Shown here piece after piece: positions 52,263-61,404 of a stretch of DNA of 64,000 bases. A model generated the notes under the pieces. The model was not told the origin of the DNA. It ran no database searches and saw nothing but the letters and a program-made list of their open reading frames with translations. The DNA is from Treponema sp. CETP13. GTDB taxonomy: Bacteria > Spirochaetota > Spirochaetia > Treponematales > Treponemataceae. Position 1 is the stretch's first letter. The number at the start of each line of letters is the position of its first letter. Position numbers and translations under genes: made by a program. The stretch covers positions 62,001-126,000 of the forward strand of contig MLPZ01000001.1 in NCBI GenBank assembly GCA_001885315.1, written 5' to 3'.

Positions 52263-54214
52263 TATTTAGCTCCTGTTGTAGAATTTATATCATTTTTCTT
52301 AAAAGCTGCCTGTGTTAGGCGATCTATAATAATAGCAATAATAACGATTGCAATACCTGCGGCAAATCCACGACCACTTTCGAGTCTATTAATGCCCTTA
52401 ATAACTTCTGATCCAAGTCCTGTTGCTCCAATCATTGAACAAGTAACTACCATCGAAATAGCCATCATAATTGTTTGATTTATACCTGTCATAATGGTTG
52501 GCATTGCTTGTGGAATTTGAACCTTTACAAGAGTTTGCCATTTTGTTGAACCAAATGATTTTGCAGCTTCAACAACTTCTTTATCTACTTGTCTAATTCC
52601 ATGTGAAGTTAATCTTACGACAGGAGGGAGTGCATATATAGTTGTTGCTATAATTGCAGGAATATTACCAATACCAAGTAGCATTACTGCTGGAATTAAA
52701 TAGACAAAAGAAGGTAATGTCTGCATAGTATCTAAAATAGGTCTAACTATCCTTGTTGCTCGTTGACTTCCAGAGGTTAGAACTCCAATTGGTAACCCAA
52801 ACAGTAATGATACAAAAACAGAAACAATAACAATTGTTAATGTTTCATTCATTAAATCCCATAATCCAATTGCTCCGATAAAAAATAATAAAAATGAAAA
52901 GAGTAATGGTTTTTTCCATGTTCCAGATGATTTCCATGATGCAAAGGCTATTAATAAGATAAGTAACCACCATGGAATAATTTTAACCACGGTACCAACT
53001 CCTGTTATAAGGCCTCCTAAAATAAACTTTTGGCCTTCAAAAAATCCACTCCAATGTTCTACTTGGTAACCAATTATATTATCTATAGGAGTTTTTATAT
53101 CAAAGCTGATATTTTCTGGAAAATGAATAAAATTATTTGTTTTTTTTGTTTGATTTAAACCAAGGGAAGCTTTAATAATTTCTACTTTATCTTCAGGAAG
53201 CCATGTTGTCCATTCATATTCAAAATTTTTAAAATACCAAGCAGCAGCTTCTTCTGTAGTACATTTTGTTTCTTGCATATATGCAAGGGCTTTAGAAATA
53301 ACAGAAGAACTAGTATTAATTTTTTTTAGAAAATCACAATATTCTGGAGCTGCTTTTGCAAATTCATTACTAACAGCGACAGGAAGATTCATTGAAGGAA
53401 ACGAGGTAACACCAATATCATACCCAGTTTTATTGTATGGAGTGTCATCGAGACAAACTAGATCGTATTTACCTGTAAGCCAGTTTGGAGACCAGTTATA
53501 AGCTACAATAGGTTCGCCTTTTTCGTATGCTGCCGAAATAGAAGCAGAAAGGGCAGAGTCAGATCCTGGATCTGCATAATTGTAAAATTCATCAAGACCA
53601 TAAGCTTCATATTTTTTACGCAAGATGATATCTGCAGACCATCCAGAAATAGAGCCGTATATTCGACCTTTTTTAGAATCTTCTGGATCAACAAAAATGT
53701 CAGCATAGTTTATTAAATCTTTTACAGTCTTTAAATTAGGAGCAGAAGCTTTTATTCCTCTTTCTGCATCTCCTTCTATTACATACCGTGGAACATATAA
53801 ACCTTGAATATTGTCACTGTATACAATTCCCATTTGTTGCAACTTACCTTCTTTTACTAAAGTTGGATATTCTGCAATATTATCTGCCCATAATTCTGTA
53901 ATAACTTGTATCTCATTATTTTGTATACCTGTTACAGCGACAGGAGTAGTTGCTGCGACTTCTTCGCCTTCTATGTTATATGCAGTTTTTCCAATATACA
54001 TGGCAACAGCATCTAAAAAACGAATGGAATCCCATCCACAATCTGCAAATCTAGCATGCACTTTTGGTATGTTCTGCACACTATCAGTAGATTGTGTATC
54101 GGTAGTAATAGGATTTTCTTTGCGGCAACTAGTAAAAAATGTAATAGTGCAAAGAATTAATACGCTAATAGTTGTTAAGACAACCTTTTTGTTCAATGTT
54201 CCTTTTTGAATCAT
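52262..54214 (-). CDS. opuABC: Glycine betaine transporter: binding protein fused to permease
   Basis: The 650-residue fusion has an N-terminal membrane segment, an OpuAC-type substrate-binding domain (about 45-350: FADCGWDSIRFLDAVAMYIGKT, EVAATTPVAVTGIQNNEIQVITELW, PNWLTGKYDL), then a permease (about 390-640, with VEAAKSFGSTKWQTLVKVQIPQAMPT as the ATPase-docking loop). Binding sites likely use Trp residues (W-rich stretches). In Lactococcus OpuA/BusA the order is permease then binding domain; here it is reversed, so the binding domain is N-terminal. Cys29 in TFFTSCRK may act as a lipobox. It precedes opuAA. Confidence 0.9.
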   Translation of the reverse strand: MIQKGTLNKKVVLTTISVLILCTITFFTSCRKENPITTDTQSTDSVQNIPKVHARFADCGWDSIRFLDAVAMYIGKTAYNIEGEEVAATTPVAVTGIQNNEIQVITELWADNIAEYPTLVKEGKLQQMGIVYSDNIQGLYVPRYVIEGDAERGIKASAPNLKTVKDLINYADIFVDPEDSKKGRIYGSISGWSADIILRKKYEAYGLDEFYNYADPGSDSALSASISAAYEKGEPIVAYNWSPNWLTGKYDLVCLDDTPYNKTGYDIGVTSFPSMNLPVAVSNEFAKAAPEYCDFLKKINTSSSVISKALAYMQETKCTTEEAAAWYFKNFEYEWTTWLPEDKVEIIKASLGLNQTKKTNNFIHFPENISFDIKTPIDNIIGYQVEHWSGFFEGQKFILGGLITGVGTVVKIIPWWLLILLIAFASWKSSGTWKKPLLFSFLLFFIGAIGLWDLMNETLTIVIVSVFVSLLFGLPIGVLTSGSQRATRIVRPILDTMQTLPSFVYLIPAVMLLGIGNIPAIIATTIYALPPVVRLTSHGIRQVDKEVVEAAKSFGSTKWQTLVKVQIPQAMPTIMTGINQTIMMAISMVVTCSMIGATGLGSEVIKGINRLESGRGFAAGIAIVIIAIIIDRLTQAAFKKNDINSTTGAK

Positions 54215-54256
54215 AAACCCTCTTTAATTTGATATTAATTATATTTCTTCTAAAAT

Positions 54257-55015
54257 TTAATTTAATATTTTATCTAAAAATTCTTTTGCTCTATCTGTTT
54301 CTGGATTCGAAAACATTTTTTCGGGTGATGAGTCTTCTATAATATGACCTTCGTCCATAAATACAATACGGTCTGCCACTTCTTTTGCAAACCACATTTC
54401 ATGAGTTACCACTATCATTGTCATACCATCGCGAGCAAGATTTTGCATGACAGTTAGGACTTCTTGTACAAGTTCTGGGTCTAAGGCGCTAGTAGGTTCA
54501 TCAAATAACATAATATCAGGTTTCATAGCTAGAGACCGAGCAATAGCAACTCTTTGCTTTTGTCCTCCAGATAATAAATCTGGATATACATTTGCCTTAT
54601 CAGCTAGTCCGACCTTTTCTAATATAAGTAGGGCTTCTTGTTTTGCTTGTTTAGGTGAAATGTTTTTTACCTGAATAGGGCCTTCCATAACGTTTTTTAG
54701 TACTGTCATGTGGGGGAAAAGGTTAAAATGCTGAAATACCATACCAATCTTTTGTCGATAGAGATTCAGGTTTTTTTTCTTTGTTTTTAATATTTTTCCT
54801 TTAAATGAAATGGTTCCACCTTGAGCTTCTTCTAAGTAGTTAATACAGCGTAGAAATGTACTTTTCCCAGAACCACTTGCACCAATCATAACTACGACTT
54901 CACCTTCTATAACATCTAATGATATATCATCGAGAACCTTGAGTTCTCCAAAACTTTTTCTTAAATGAGAAACTTTTAAAATAGGTTCAAGACCTTTAGT
55001 TTTAGACATGATCAC
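54257..55015 (-). CDS. Polar amino acid ABC transporter ATP-binding protein
   Basis: A 252-residue ATPase with Walker [18 protein letters not shown], signature [16 protein letters not shown], Walker [17 protein letters not shown] and the [13 protein letters not shown] tail of GlnQ-type ATPases. It is the third gene of an operon with a permease and a binding protein, overlaps the permease gene by 14 bases and is followed, 43 bases later, by the betaine transporter and BusR-like genes. Confidence 0.92.
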   Translation of the reverse strand: MIMSKTKGLEPILKVSHLRKSFGELKVLDDISLDVIEGEVVVMIGASGSGKSTFLRCINYLEEAQGGTISFKGKILKTKKKNLNLYRQKIGMVFQHFNLFPHMTVLKNVMEGPIQVKNISPKQAKQEALLILEKVGLADKANVYPDLLSGGQKQRVAIARSLAMKPDIMLFDEPTSALDPELVQEVLTVMQNLARDGMTMIVVTHEMWFAKEVADRIVFMDEGHIIEDSSPEKMFSNPETDRAKEFLDKILN

Positions 55016-55673
55016 TTACCTTTAATCTTTTTTCTACTTTATGAATTATAAATGTTAAAATGCTGGTCATTAATAAATACCAGATTGCTACTATGGTAAG
55101 CATTTCCATGTACATAAATGTAGAAGCTCCTAATTGCCTTCCTCTTAGTAGTAATTCTGGTATTGCTATTGTACTGGCTAACGAGCTGTCTTTAAGAGCT
55201 ACAATAAATTGATTTCCTAAAGTTGGAACAGCTCTTTTAAAAGCCTGAGGTAAAATTATACGACGCATTGCCTTACTATAACTCATGCCTAGACTGCGAG
55301 CTGCTTCCATTTGACCATAATGAATTGACTGTATTGAGCCTCTAAAAATTTCTGCAATATATGCTCCATTATGAATCCCTAGTGCTAGTATAGCTGCAGG
55401 AAATGGTGGAATAGTTATTAATGCTGTTAATCCATAATAAATAATAAAAAGTTGTAGTAAGAGAGGAGTCCCTCTAATTAAAAAAATGTAACCTTTAGCT
55501 ATCTTTTTTGGTATCTGATGAGATGATATTCTTGCAAATGCTACGACAAGTCCTAGAACAACCCCAAGCAAAATGCCAAAGGTTGTAATATACATTGTAT
55601 AAAGTGCAGCATGGGAAAACGAAAAAAACTGTAAAGGTATGGCACTCAAGTGCCAAGAAAATAATGACTGCAC
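55002..55673 (-). CDS. Polar amino acid ABC transporter permease
   Basis: A 223-residue permease of the HisM/GlnP family with about five helices, [19 protein letters not shown] and the EAA loop [34 protein letters not shown]. It sits between binding-protein and ATPase genes (10 bases after the former). Confidence 0.92.
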   Translation of the reverse strand: MQSLFSWHLSAIPLQFFSFSHAALYTMYITTFGILLGVVLGLVVAFARISSHQIPKKIAKGYIFLIRGTPLLLQLFIIYYGLTALITIPPFPAAILALGIHNGAYIAEIFRGSIQSIHYGQMEAARSLGMSYSKAMRRIILPQAFKRAVPTLGNQFIVALKDSSLASTIAIPELLLRGRQLGASTFMYMEMLTIVAIWYLLMTSILTFIIHKVEKRLKVSDHV

Positions 55674-55683
55674 GTATTTACTC

Positions 55684-56457
55684 CTACTTTACTGTTATGT
55701 CTGATCCTGGAAACCATTTTTCACTAATATTCTGTAAGGTTCCATCTTTTCTCATATCTTCTAGGATACTGTTTACACGTGCACATAAATCTGAATCTTT
55801 TTTATTAAACGCAATTCCCATTTTTTCTGTTCGTATAACTGAACCTACTAATAGTAAATTATTGCCACCACTAATTTTAGAAATTGCATTAAGCCCTACA
55901 ATACGATCTGTTAAAACTGCATCTAAGCGACCATTAAGAAGTTCCATCAAAGTTTGGTTGTCGTCTTCATAAAGTTTTACCGTTACACCCCAAGCTTTAG
56001 CATCTTTTTCAAAAGTTGTTCCTGTTGCAACACCAACTTTAGATTCTGAAGTTAAATCTTCAAAGCTATTTATTTTACTACCTTTTTGAACAATAAGCTG
56101 CGGTCCAGAATAATAGTATGGGGTAGAAAAATTAACAATTTTTTGTCTCTCTTCTGTAATCCCCATGCTTCCTAAAATACCATCGTATCGGCCAGCTCTA
56201 AGCCCTTCAATAATTCCATCCCAAGCTGTTGTTTTATAGTCAAGTGTTTTATCTAGTCTGGTAGCTATTTCATTGGCAACATCAACATCAAAACCAACTA
56301 TTGTTCCCTCTGCTGTCATATAATTGAACGGAGGATATCCGCCAGAACCTGCAAAAGAGATTGTATTCGAGGTATCTTTTTGACCTCCAGCCCAAATCGA
56401 AATGCTTAAAATAAAAAGCATTCCTGTAATAAAAATAAGTTTTCTTTTTTTCTCCAT
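55684..56457 (-). CDS. Amino acid ABC transporter substrate-binding protein
   Basis: The 257-residue SBP_bac_3 protein starts with a signal peptide (MEKKRKLIFITGMLFILSISIWAGG); there is no lipobox Cys, so it may be free in the periplasm. The core has NTISFAGSGGYPPFNYMTAEGTIVGFDVDVANEIATRL, WDGIIEGLRAGRYDGILGSMGITEERQKIVNFSTPYY. It opens the operon. GGAGATTTAAATG gives the ribosome site. The promoter region upstream carries a dense set of inverted repeats. Confidence 0.92.
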   Translation of the reverse strand: MEKKRKLIFITGMLFILSISIWAGGQKDTSNTISFAGSGGYPPFNYMTAEGTIVGFDVDVANEIATRLDKTLDYKTTAWDGIIEGLRAGRYDGILGSMGITEERQKIVNFSTPYYYSGPQLIVQKGSKINSFEDLTSESKVGVATGTTFEKDAKAWGVTVKLYEDDNQTLMELLNGRLDAVLTDRIVGLNAISKISGGNNLLLVGSVIRTEKMGIAFNKKDSDLCARVNSILEDMRKDGTLQNISEKWFPGSDITVK

Positions 56458-56509
56458 TTAAATCTCCTCTATAAGTAATAAATAAAAAGTAGCACATAAT
56501 GCTATGTTT

Positions 56510-56588
56510 ACAAGCAACTTATAATTTGTTACAAGTTGCTTGTGTAAGTAACAACTTAAGTATATATATAAGTTGTTACTTACACAAG
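56510..56588. promoter_or_regulatory. Tandem palindromes upstream of the amino acid/betaine transport operon
   Basis: ACAAGCAACTT (56510-56520) and its complement AAGTTGCTTGT (56533-56543) form one inverted repeat. Overlapping it, a 20-base arm at 56539-56558 and its exact complement at 56569-56588 form a second, with a 10-base AT loop. Four AAGTTGYT half-sites result, all within 80 bases upstream of the first operon gene. This suits a tetrameric repressor such as the BusR-like protein encoded at the operon's end. The RNA would fold as a hairpin too, but no T-tract is present. Confidence 0.6.
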
Positions 56589-56617
56589 GGGGCTATTACA
56601 CAATTAATGTTTAAAAT

Positions 56618-56658
56618 AAAAAAGCCATAGACTGAAATTTTTCAATCTATGGCTTTTT
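56618..56658 (-). terminator. Terminator after glyA
   Basis: AGCCATAGA and TCTATGGCT arms enclose an AT-rich loop and are flanked by A and T runs on both sides; it follows the glyA stop by about 20 bases and can act in both directions. Confidence 0.82.
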
Positions 56659-56676
56659 GTGTATTAGATAAAAAAA

Positions 56677-58179
56677 CTATTTACAAAAGTATTTTTGTAA
56701 AAGAGGAAGGTCTAATTCTGGGTAGAGCACAAAGTTAGCTAGTAAATTTTGTACTCTTTCGGTTGCGGCTTTTTTAACTGCTGGATCTAAATCAATTTTA
56801 CCTTTTGCAGGTTTTCCGGTTTTTGTAAGCCCTGGTTTTGTGCCTTTAAGAACCATATCAATAATATCAGCAATTTCTACCATTTGCTCTTTCCCCATAC
56901 CAAGAGTAGTAGTAGCAGGAGTTCCAACTCGAATACCACTTGTCCACCAAGGCCCCATTGGATCAAATGGGAGGGTGTTTCTGTTTAATGTAATACCACA
57001 TTCAAATAGGGCGTTTTCTGCTTGACGACCAGTTAATCCGAATGTTGTAGTATCAATAAGCATAAGGTGGTTGTCTGTTCCATTAGTTTGGAGTTTCATT
57101 CCTTTTTTCATGCATTCTTCAGCAAGTGCTTTTGCATTAGATTGAACATTGCGTGCATATTCTTGATATGCTGGAGTTCTTGCTTCTTTAAAAGCAATTG
57201 CTTTTGCTGCCATAACATGAGGAAGAGGACCTCCTAGTACAAGAGGACAACCTTTGTTTATAAACTCTTCATATTCTTTTTTACAAAGAATAAGAGCACC
57301 ACGAGGGCCTCTAAGAGTTTTGTGTGTTGTAGTTGTTACAACATCTGCCCATTTAACAGGATCATTGTCACCGGTAAAAACTTTTCCAGCAACTAAACCT
57401 GCAAAGTGTGCCATATCTACCATTAATACAGCTCCACATTTATCAGCAATTTCGCGGAAACGGCGAAAATTAACAGTTCTAGGATATGCAGAATAACCAG
57501 TTAATAAGATTAATGGTTTTACTTCCATTGCTTGTTTTTCTATTGCATCGTAATCGAAAAGGCCTGTTTTTTTATCTACAGTATATGAATGTGATTCAAA
57601 CATTTTTGCAGAAACATTCATTCTGTAACCGTGAGTAAGATGTCCACCGGAATAATAATCTAGACCCATAAGTTTTTGATTACCTAATTTTTGGCGAATG
57701 CTTTCCCATTGTGCATCAGTTAAGTTAGAAGCATTTGTTTCGCCAAATTCTTCCATAGCAGGCATTTCTATTTTTTTGTTAAGAATTGCCCAGTAAGCTA
57801 CCATGTTTGCATCTGCACCTGCATGAGGTTGAACATATGCATAATCTGCACCAAAAAGAGCTTCTGCTTCATGTGCTGCTGTTTTTTCTACAAAATCTAC
57901 ATTTTCACAACCGCCATAATAACGGTGATCAGGATACCCTTCTGCATATTTATCTGTAAGTATGTTTCCCATAGCTGCTTGTACACTTAATGAACAATAA
58001 TTTTCACTAGCAACTAATTTTAAGTGTTTACGTTGTGTTGCAAGTTCGTTAACAATATCTGCGGCAATATCTGGACCGACTTTCGCAGTTTGCTGTAGGT
58101 TAGCAACGTATGCAATCATTGCATCGTTCTGTTTGTCGGCCGGTGTGTTGGCCAGATAATCCTGTAAAGGTGATGACAT
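56677..58179 (-). CDS. glyA: Serine hydroxymethyltransferase
   Basis: This 500-residue PLP enzyme interconverts serine and glycine, charging tetrahydrofolate with a one-carbon unit. ASENYCSLSVQAAMGNILTDKYAEGYPDHRYYGG is the N-terminal substrate loop, VQPHAGADANMVAY contacts the cofactor, VMVDMAHFAGLVAG holds the Asp/His pair, and TTTTHKTLRGPRGALIL has the PLP-binding Lys. It is longer than the usual ~420 because of insertions around residues 150-180 and near the C-terminus (KGTKPGLTKTGKPAKGK), as in other spirochaete and actinobacterial forms. Translation is probably controlled by the upstream ZTP-riboswitch-like leader. Confidence 0.96.
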   Translation of the reverse strand: MSSPLQDYLANTPADKQNDAMIAYVANLQQTAKVGPDIAADIVNELATQRKHLKLVASENYCSLSVQAAMGNILTDKYAEGYPDHRYYGGCENVDFVEKTAAHEAEALFGADYAYVQPHAGADANMVAYWAILNKKIEMPAMEEFGETNASNLTDAQWESIRQKLGNQKLMGLDYYSGGHLTHGYRMNVSAKMFESHSYTVDKKTGLFDYDAIEKQAMEVKPLILLTGYSAYPRTVNFRRFREIADKCGAVLMVDMAHFAGLVAGKVFTGDNDPVKWADVVTTTTHKTLRGPRGALILCKKEYEEFINKGCPLVLGGPLPHVMAAKAIAFKEARTPAYQEYARNVQSNAKALAEECMKKGMKLQTNGTDNHLMLIDTTTFGLTGRQAENALFECGITLNRNTLPFDPMGPWWTSGIRVGTPATTTLGMGKEQMVEIADIIDMVLKGTKPGLTKTGKPAKGKIDLDPAVKKAATERVQNLLANFVLYPELDLPLLQKYFCK

Positions 58180-58192
58180 AGATATCTCCCAT

Positions 58193-58260
58193 GCACGAGC
58201 CCAGGCGAGCGGCGAAACGTGCGTACTTCACGATGGTAAACCATCATAAACGCCAGAAGC
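58193..58260 (-). promoter_or_regulatory. ZTP (pfl-motif) riboswitch-like leader of glyA
   Basis: Read on the minus strand from 58260: GCTTC...GAAGT form P1, with the conserved CTGGCG internal loop on its 5' side, GATGG-TTTA-CCATC as the P2 hairpin, and GTGAAG on the 3' side; a linker then leads to the CGCCTGGGC of P3. CTGGCG can pair with CGCC as the pseudoknot. The order and the CGCCTGGGC element match the ZTP/pfl riboswitch, which often precedes glyA and folate genes and senses ZTP/AICAR. The ribosome site GGGAG (58190-58186) starts three bases after P3, so control is likely at translation. Confidence 0.78.
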
Positions 58261-58279
58261 TTTTAGATTTATTGTGAAA

Positions 58280-58308
58280 ATAATAACAGAATTAGACGGA
58301 GTTTTCAA
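58280..58308 (-). promoter_or_regulatory. glyA promoter
   Basis: On the minus strand TTGAAA (58308-58303), 17 bases, TATTAT (58285-58280). The RNA would start near 58273, about 13 bases before the riboswitch P1. Confidence 0.8.
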
Positions 58309-58386
58309 GCTATAAAGAGGAGTTTTGTTTCTTTTAGAAATTTGTGTTTTTATGGTATAATTACAAAAGTGGTCAAAAGAGGGGTT

Positions 58387-61300
58387 ATGTATACAGTAAG
58401 AAATAAAGTTATTATTGGAACTAGAGAGAGAGTCGAACAACTAATTACAGATAATTTAACTAATGCAAATGTTTATTTTGTGTTTCCAACAGATATCGCT
58501 GCAACAGTTTGGACAGAGAGAGTTCTTGAATTAGAAGAAGGAGGAGCGGTTGCTCTTGAGCGTTTTAATGCATGGGATAAATTTAAAAGTGAATCGATAA
58601 AATCGCAGCAACAAAATAAAACGGCAATTCCAGCCACCCTTCGTAAGCTTTTTGCAACAAATATATTAGAGACTAACAAGATAGATTGCAAAAAAGGGAC
58701 GCCTTTGTTTACATCTCTGGTTGTTCCCTCCTATGCAGACTCATCTTTGTCATTTAAAGATTGGATAGCATCTCTTTTACCACAACTTAGTTCATGGTAT
58801 GAAAAAGCGCAAGTTGCGCACAAAATTGAAGATTTATTTGAGGTTTCATCGCTTGATGCAGAAGATCGCGATTTATTTACTTTATATAATGCATATAAAG
58901 ACTTTTTAGATGCAAATAATCTTTTTGATCCTGCTTGGGAAAAACCACCGTTTTATGATGATGGCAAAATATGGTACATCATCTACCCTCAAATACTTAC
59001 CGATTTTGAAGAATATAGAGTTCTTTTAGAGTCAGCAAATAATGTGTGCTTGGTAGATGTTCCTGACAGTGAAGTCTCTAGTCAAAAAGAAGAAAAACTC
59101 ATAAAACCTACTGTATTTACGTATGATAATACTCGTGCCGAATTACACGCACTTGCTTTATACTTGCGAAAAATTGCTGATTGTTCTAATTCTGAGAACA
59201 GACAAAGAATTGCATGGCAAGATATTGCATTAAGTGTTCCCAATATCGAAACAATTGAGCCATATCTAACGAGAGAACTAAAATTATATAATATTCCGTA
59301 TCAGCTAAGGGCTGGTAAAAAACTTTCGCAGTATCCTGCGGGGCGTCTTTTTTCGCTTATACAAGAATGTGTAAGCAGTAATTTTTCGTTTGATAGTATT
59401 CGTGAGCTTGTGTTAGATAAAACATTTCCGTGGGGAGATGAGCAAGCAATAAATCAGCTTATAGAGTTTGGAGTAAAACATAATTGTTTGTGTTCATATA
59501 AAGATGATGGTAAACAAGTCGATGTGTGGCAACAAGCCTTTAGTAAAGCAAGTGGCGAAGAGCGTGCAAGAGTTTTTTTATTTGGTGGAAAACTTGGCGA
59601 TGAAGACTCTAAAGTTGGTCTAAAAAAAGCGTTAGAAGATATTTGTAATGCCTCTACTTTTTCTGAAATTAGTAAGTATTATTTTGTGTTTAGGAATGAA
59701 TTTTTTAATGCAGATGATTTTAGCACAGAAGGAGATTTAATTCTTAGTCGCTGCGTTACAGAATTACAGGTACTTATGCAACTACAAAAAGAGTTTGGCG
59801 AAGCTGCAAAATGTAAAAGCCCTTATAGTTTTTTTTGTAGCGTTTTAGATCAAAAAGATTATCTAGCACAAAGCGAGGAGCGCGGGGTAAATATTTTTCC
59901 GTATCGTTTAGCCGCTTCTGCTCCTTATAAACAGCAAATTGTAATCGGAGCAAGTCAAAAAGAGCTTTCTATTACAAATCAGCCGTTACATTTTTTAAGT
60001 GATGAAAAGCGTAAAAAGCTCGGAATAACCGATAGTGTGTTGTCTAAAAACTTTATTACGTTATATGCCCAATTAAGTGAGCAAACAGCATACTTTTCGT
60101 GTAGTAAGAAAAACTTTGGTGGTATATATAGTCTCCCTCATGATGCATTAGCTAGTACAGAATCTACTGTAGAGGAATATACAGAAAAAGAGGGTGGAAC
60201 AGTAATTGATGCGTGGGAAAACGAAAAAAACTATTTTTTGCATGATAACTCAGATATTACAACTCCATTTGTGCATGATATGCAAAAAATTGGTTTTTTA
60301 AACTGGGTTAAACAAACGCTGCCAAATTCGAAAGAATCAGAAGAAGCTATTTCTCATTATTTGCAAAATTTTATGCTCAGCGAATTGCAAAATAAAGAAC
60401 ATAACGGGAAAATTCGTGTTTCTGCCACGCATCTTAAAGATTTTGCAGAATGTCCACTTAAATGGTTATATACTCGTATCTTAAAAGTTCAAGAAGCCTC
60501 ACTCGAAGCAACTCTTATGGATTCTGTTTGGGTAGGGGACATATATCATGCAATTATTAAGTGTGTGTTAGATGATATTAAAAACACAAATCAGCCATTG
60601 CATTTAGAAAATGATAATTTACCCCAATTATATATAGAAAGTATTAGTACTAATTGCACTAAAGTTATAGATGGATTTCCTAAAAGTTGTGGGAGAGACA
60701 AAGCAGTAAGCCCTCTAACTTTGCAAATGTTAAAAATGCAAGAAGACATCTACAGAGACACGCTTACTTATTTTTTTACTTCCTTTTGTTCATGGTTTGC
60801 AGGGAGTAAGATAACTAGTACCGAACAAGAAGTTAATTATGAACCAGAAGGCAAAAACTGGTATTACACTGGAAGACTTGATTGTTGTCTACTTCATCCT
60901 GGTAATGAGTCTATGGATGGGGGAAAATTTATAGTAGATTTTAAATTGGGAACCCCACCAAAAATGGCAGATAGTTTGCAATCAAAGACATCTGATATGA
61001 CAGATTTTCAACTATCTTTGTATGTAAAATTATATGAATCTGTATTTGCAAATGGTAAACCTGCGGTAATGGGAGCGAGCTTTTTTAGTATAAGTAATTC
61101 ATCCCCTACAGTAATTTTGGGACGGCTAAATCAAGTAATAGACGGTAAAAAAGATAAATATTCTCCAAATGGAAAGGCTTTTGTGCCACGAGTAGGACAG
61201 TCAGAACATGGGATTGATTTTTCTGATAGTTTACAAAAACTAGAAGAAGTTACACAAAAATTTGTTGATTGTATAAGCGACAAAGATCTTACGACATTTT

Positions 61301-61404
61301 TACATCCAGATTTTTCTAAAATTCCGTATGAAACGTGTGCTGGGTGTAAGTTTAAAGGACTTTGTCGTACAACCTATTCAATTTTTACAAAAGGAGCTAA
61401 CTAA
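58387..61404 (+). CDS. addB: AddB-like PD-(D/E)XK nuclease subunit
   Basis: The 1005-residue protein is the partner of the AddA/RecB-type helicase in double-strand break repair. The N-terminal half is helicase-like but without a clear Walker A. The C-terminal 350 residues form an Exo domain: RVSATHLKDFAECPLKWLYTRIL (first cluster Cys), GDIYHAIIK (His of the nuclease motif), FIVDFKLG (Asp and Lys of the PD-(D/E)XK core, near residue 850) and YETCAGCKFKGLCRTTYSI (three more Cys, completing an AddB-type [4Fe-4S] cluster). The start at 58387 has GAGGGG 4 bases upstream; an upstream in-frame start at 58342 lacks one. It ends right at the addA start. Confidence 0.85.
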   Translation: MYTVRNKVIIGTRERVEQLITDNLTNANVYFVFPTDIAATVWTERVLELEEGGAVALERFNAWDKFKSESIKSQQQNKTAIPATLRKLFATNILETNKIDCKKGTPLFTSLVVPSYADSSLSFKDWIASLLPQLSSWYEKAQVAHKIEDLFEVSSLDAEDRDLFTLYNAYKDFLDANNLFDPAWEKPPFYDDGKIWYIIYPQILTDFEEYRVLLESANNVCLVDVPDSEVSSQKEEKLIKPTVFTYDNTRAELHALALYLRKIADCSNSENRQRIAWQDIALSVPNIETIEPYLTRELKLYNIPYQLRAGKKLSQYPAGRLFSLIQECVSSNFSFDSIRELVLDKTFPWGDEQAINQLIEFGVKHNCLCSYKDDGKQVDVWQQAFSKASGEERARVFLFGGKLGDEDSKVGLKKALEDICNASTFSEISKYYFVFRNEFFNADDFSTEGDLILSRCVTELQVLMQLQKEFGEAAKCKSPYSFFCSVLDQKDYLAQSEERGVNIFPYRLAASAPYKQQIVIGASQKELSITNQPLHFLSDEKRKKLGITDSVLSKNFITLYAQLSEQTAYFSCSKKNFGGIYSLPHDALASTESTVEEYTEKEGGTVIDAWENEKNYFLHDNSDITTPFVHDMQKIGFLNWVKQTLPNSKESEEAISHYLQNFMLSELQNKEHNGKIRVSATHLKDFAECPLKWLYTRILKVQEASLEATLMDSVWVGDIYHAIIKCVLDDIKNTNQPLHLENDNLPQLYIESISTNCTKVIDGFPKSCGRDKAVSPLTLQMLKMQEDIYRDTLTYFFTSFCSWFAGSKITSTEQEVNYEPEGKNWYYTGRLDCCLLHPGNESMDGGKFIVDFKLGTPPKMADSLQSKTSDMTDFQLSLYVKLYESVFANGKPAVMGASFFSISNSSPTVILGRLNQVIDGKKDKYSPNGKAFVPRVGQSEHGIDFSDSLQKLEEVTQKFVDCISDKDLTTFLHPDFSKIPYETCAGCKFKGLCRTTYSIFTKGAN

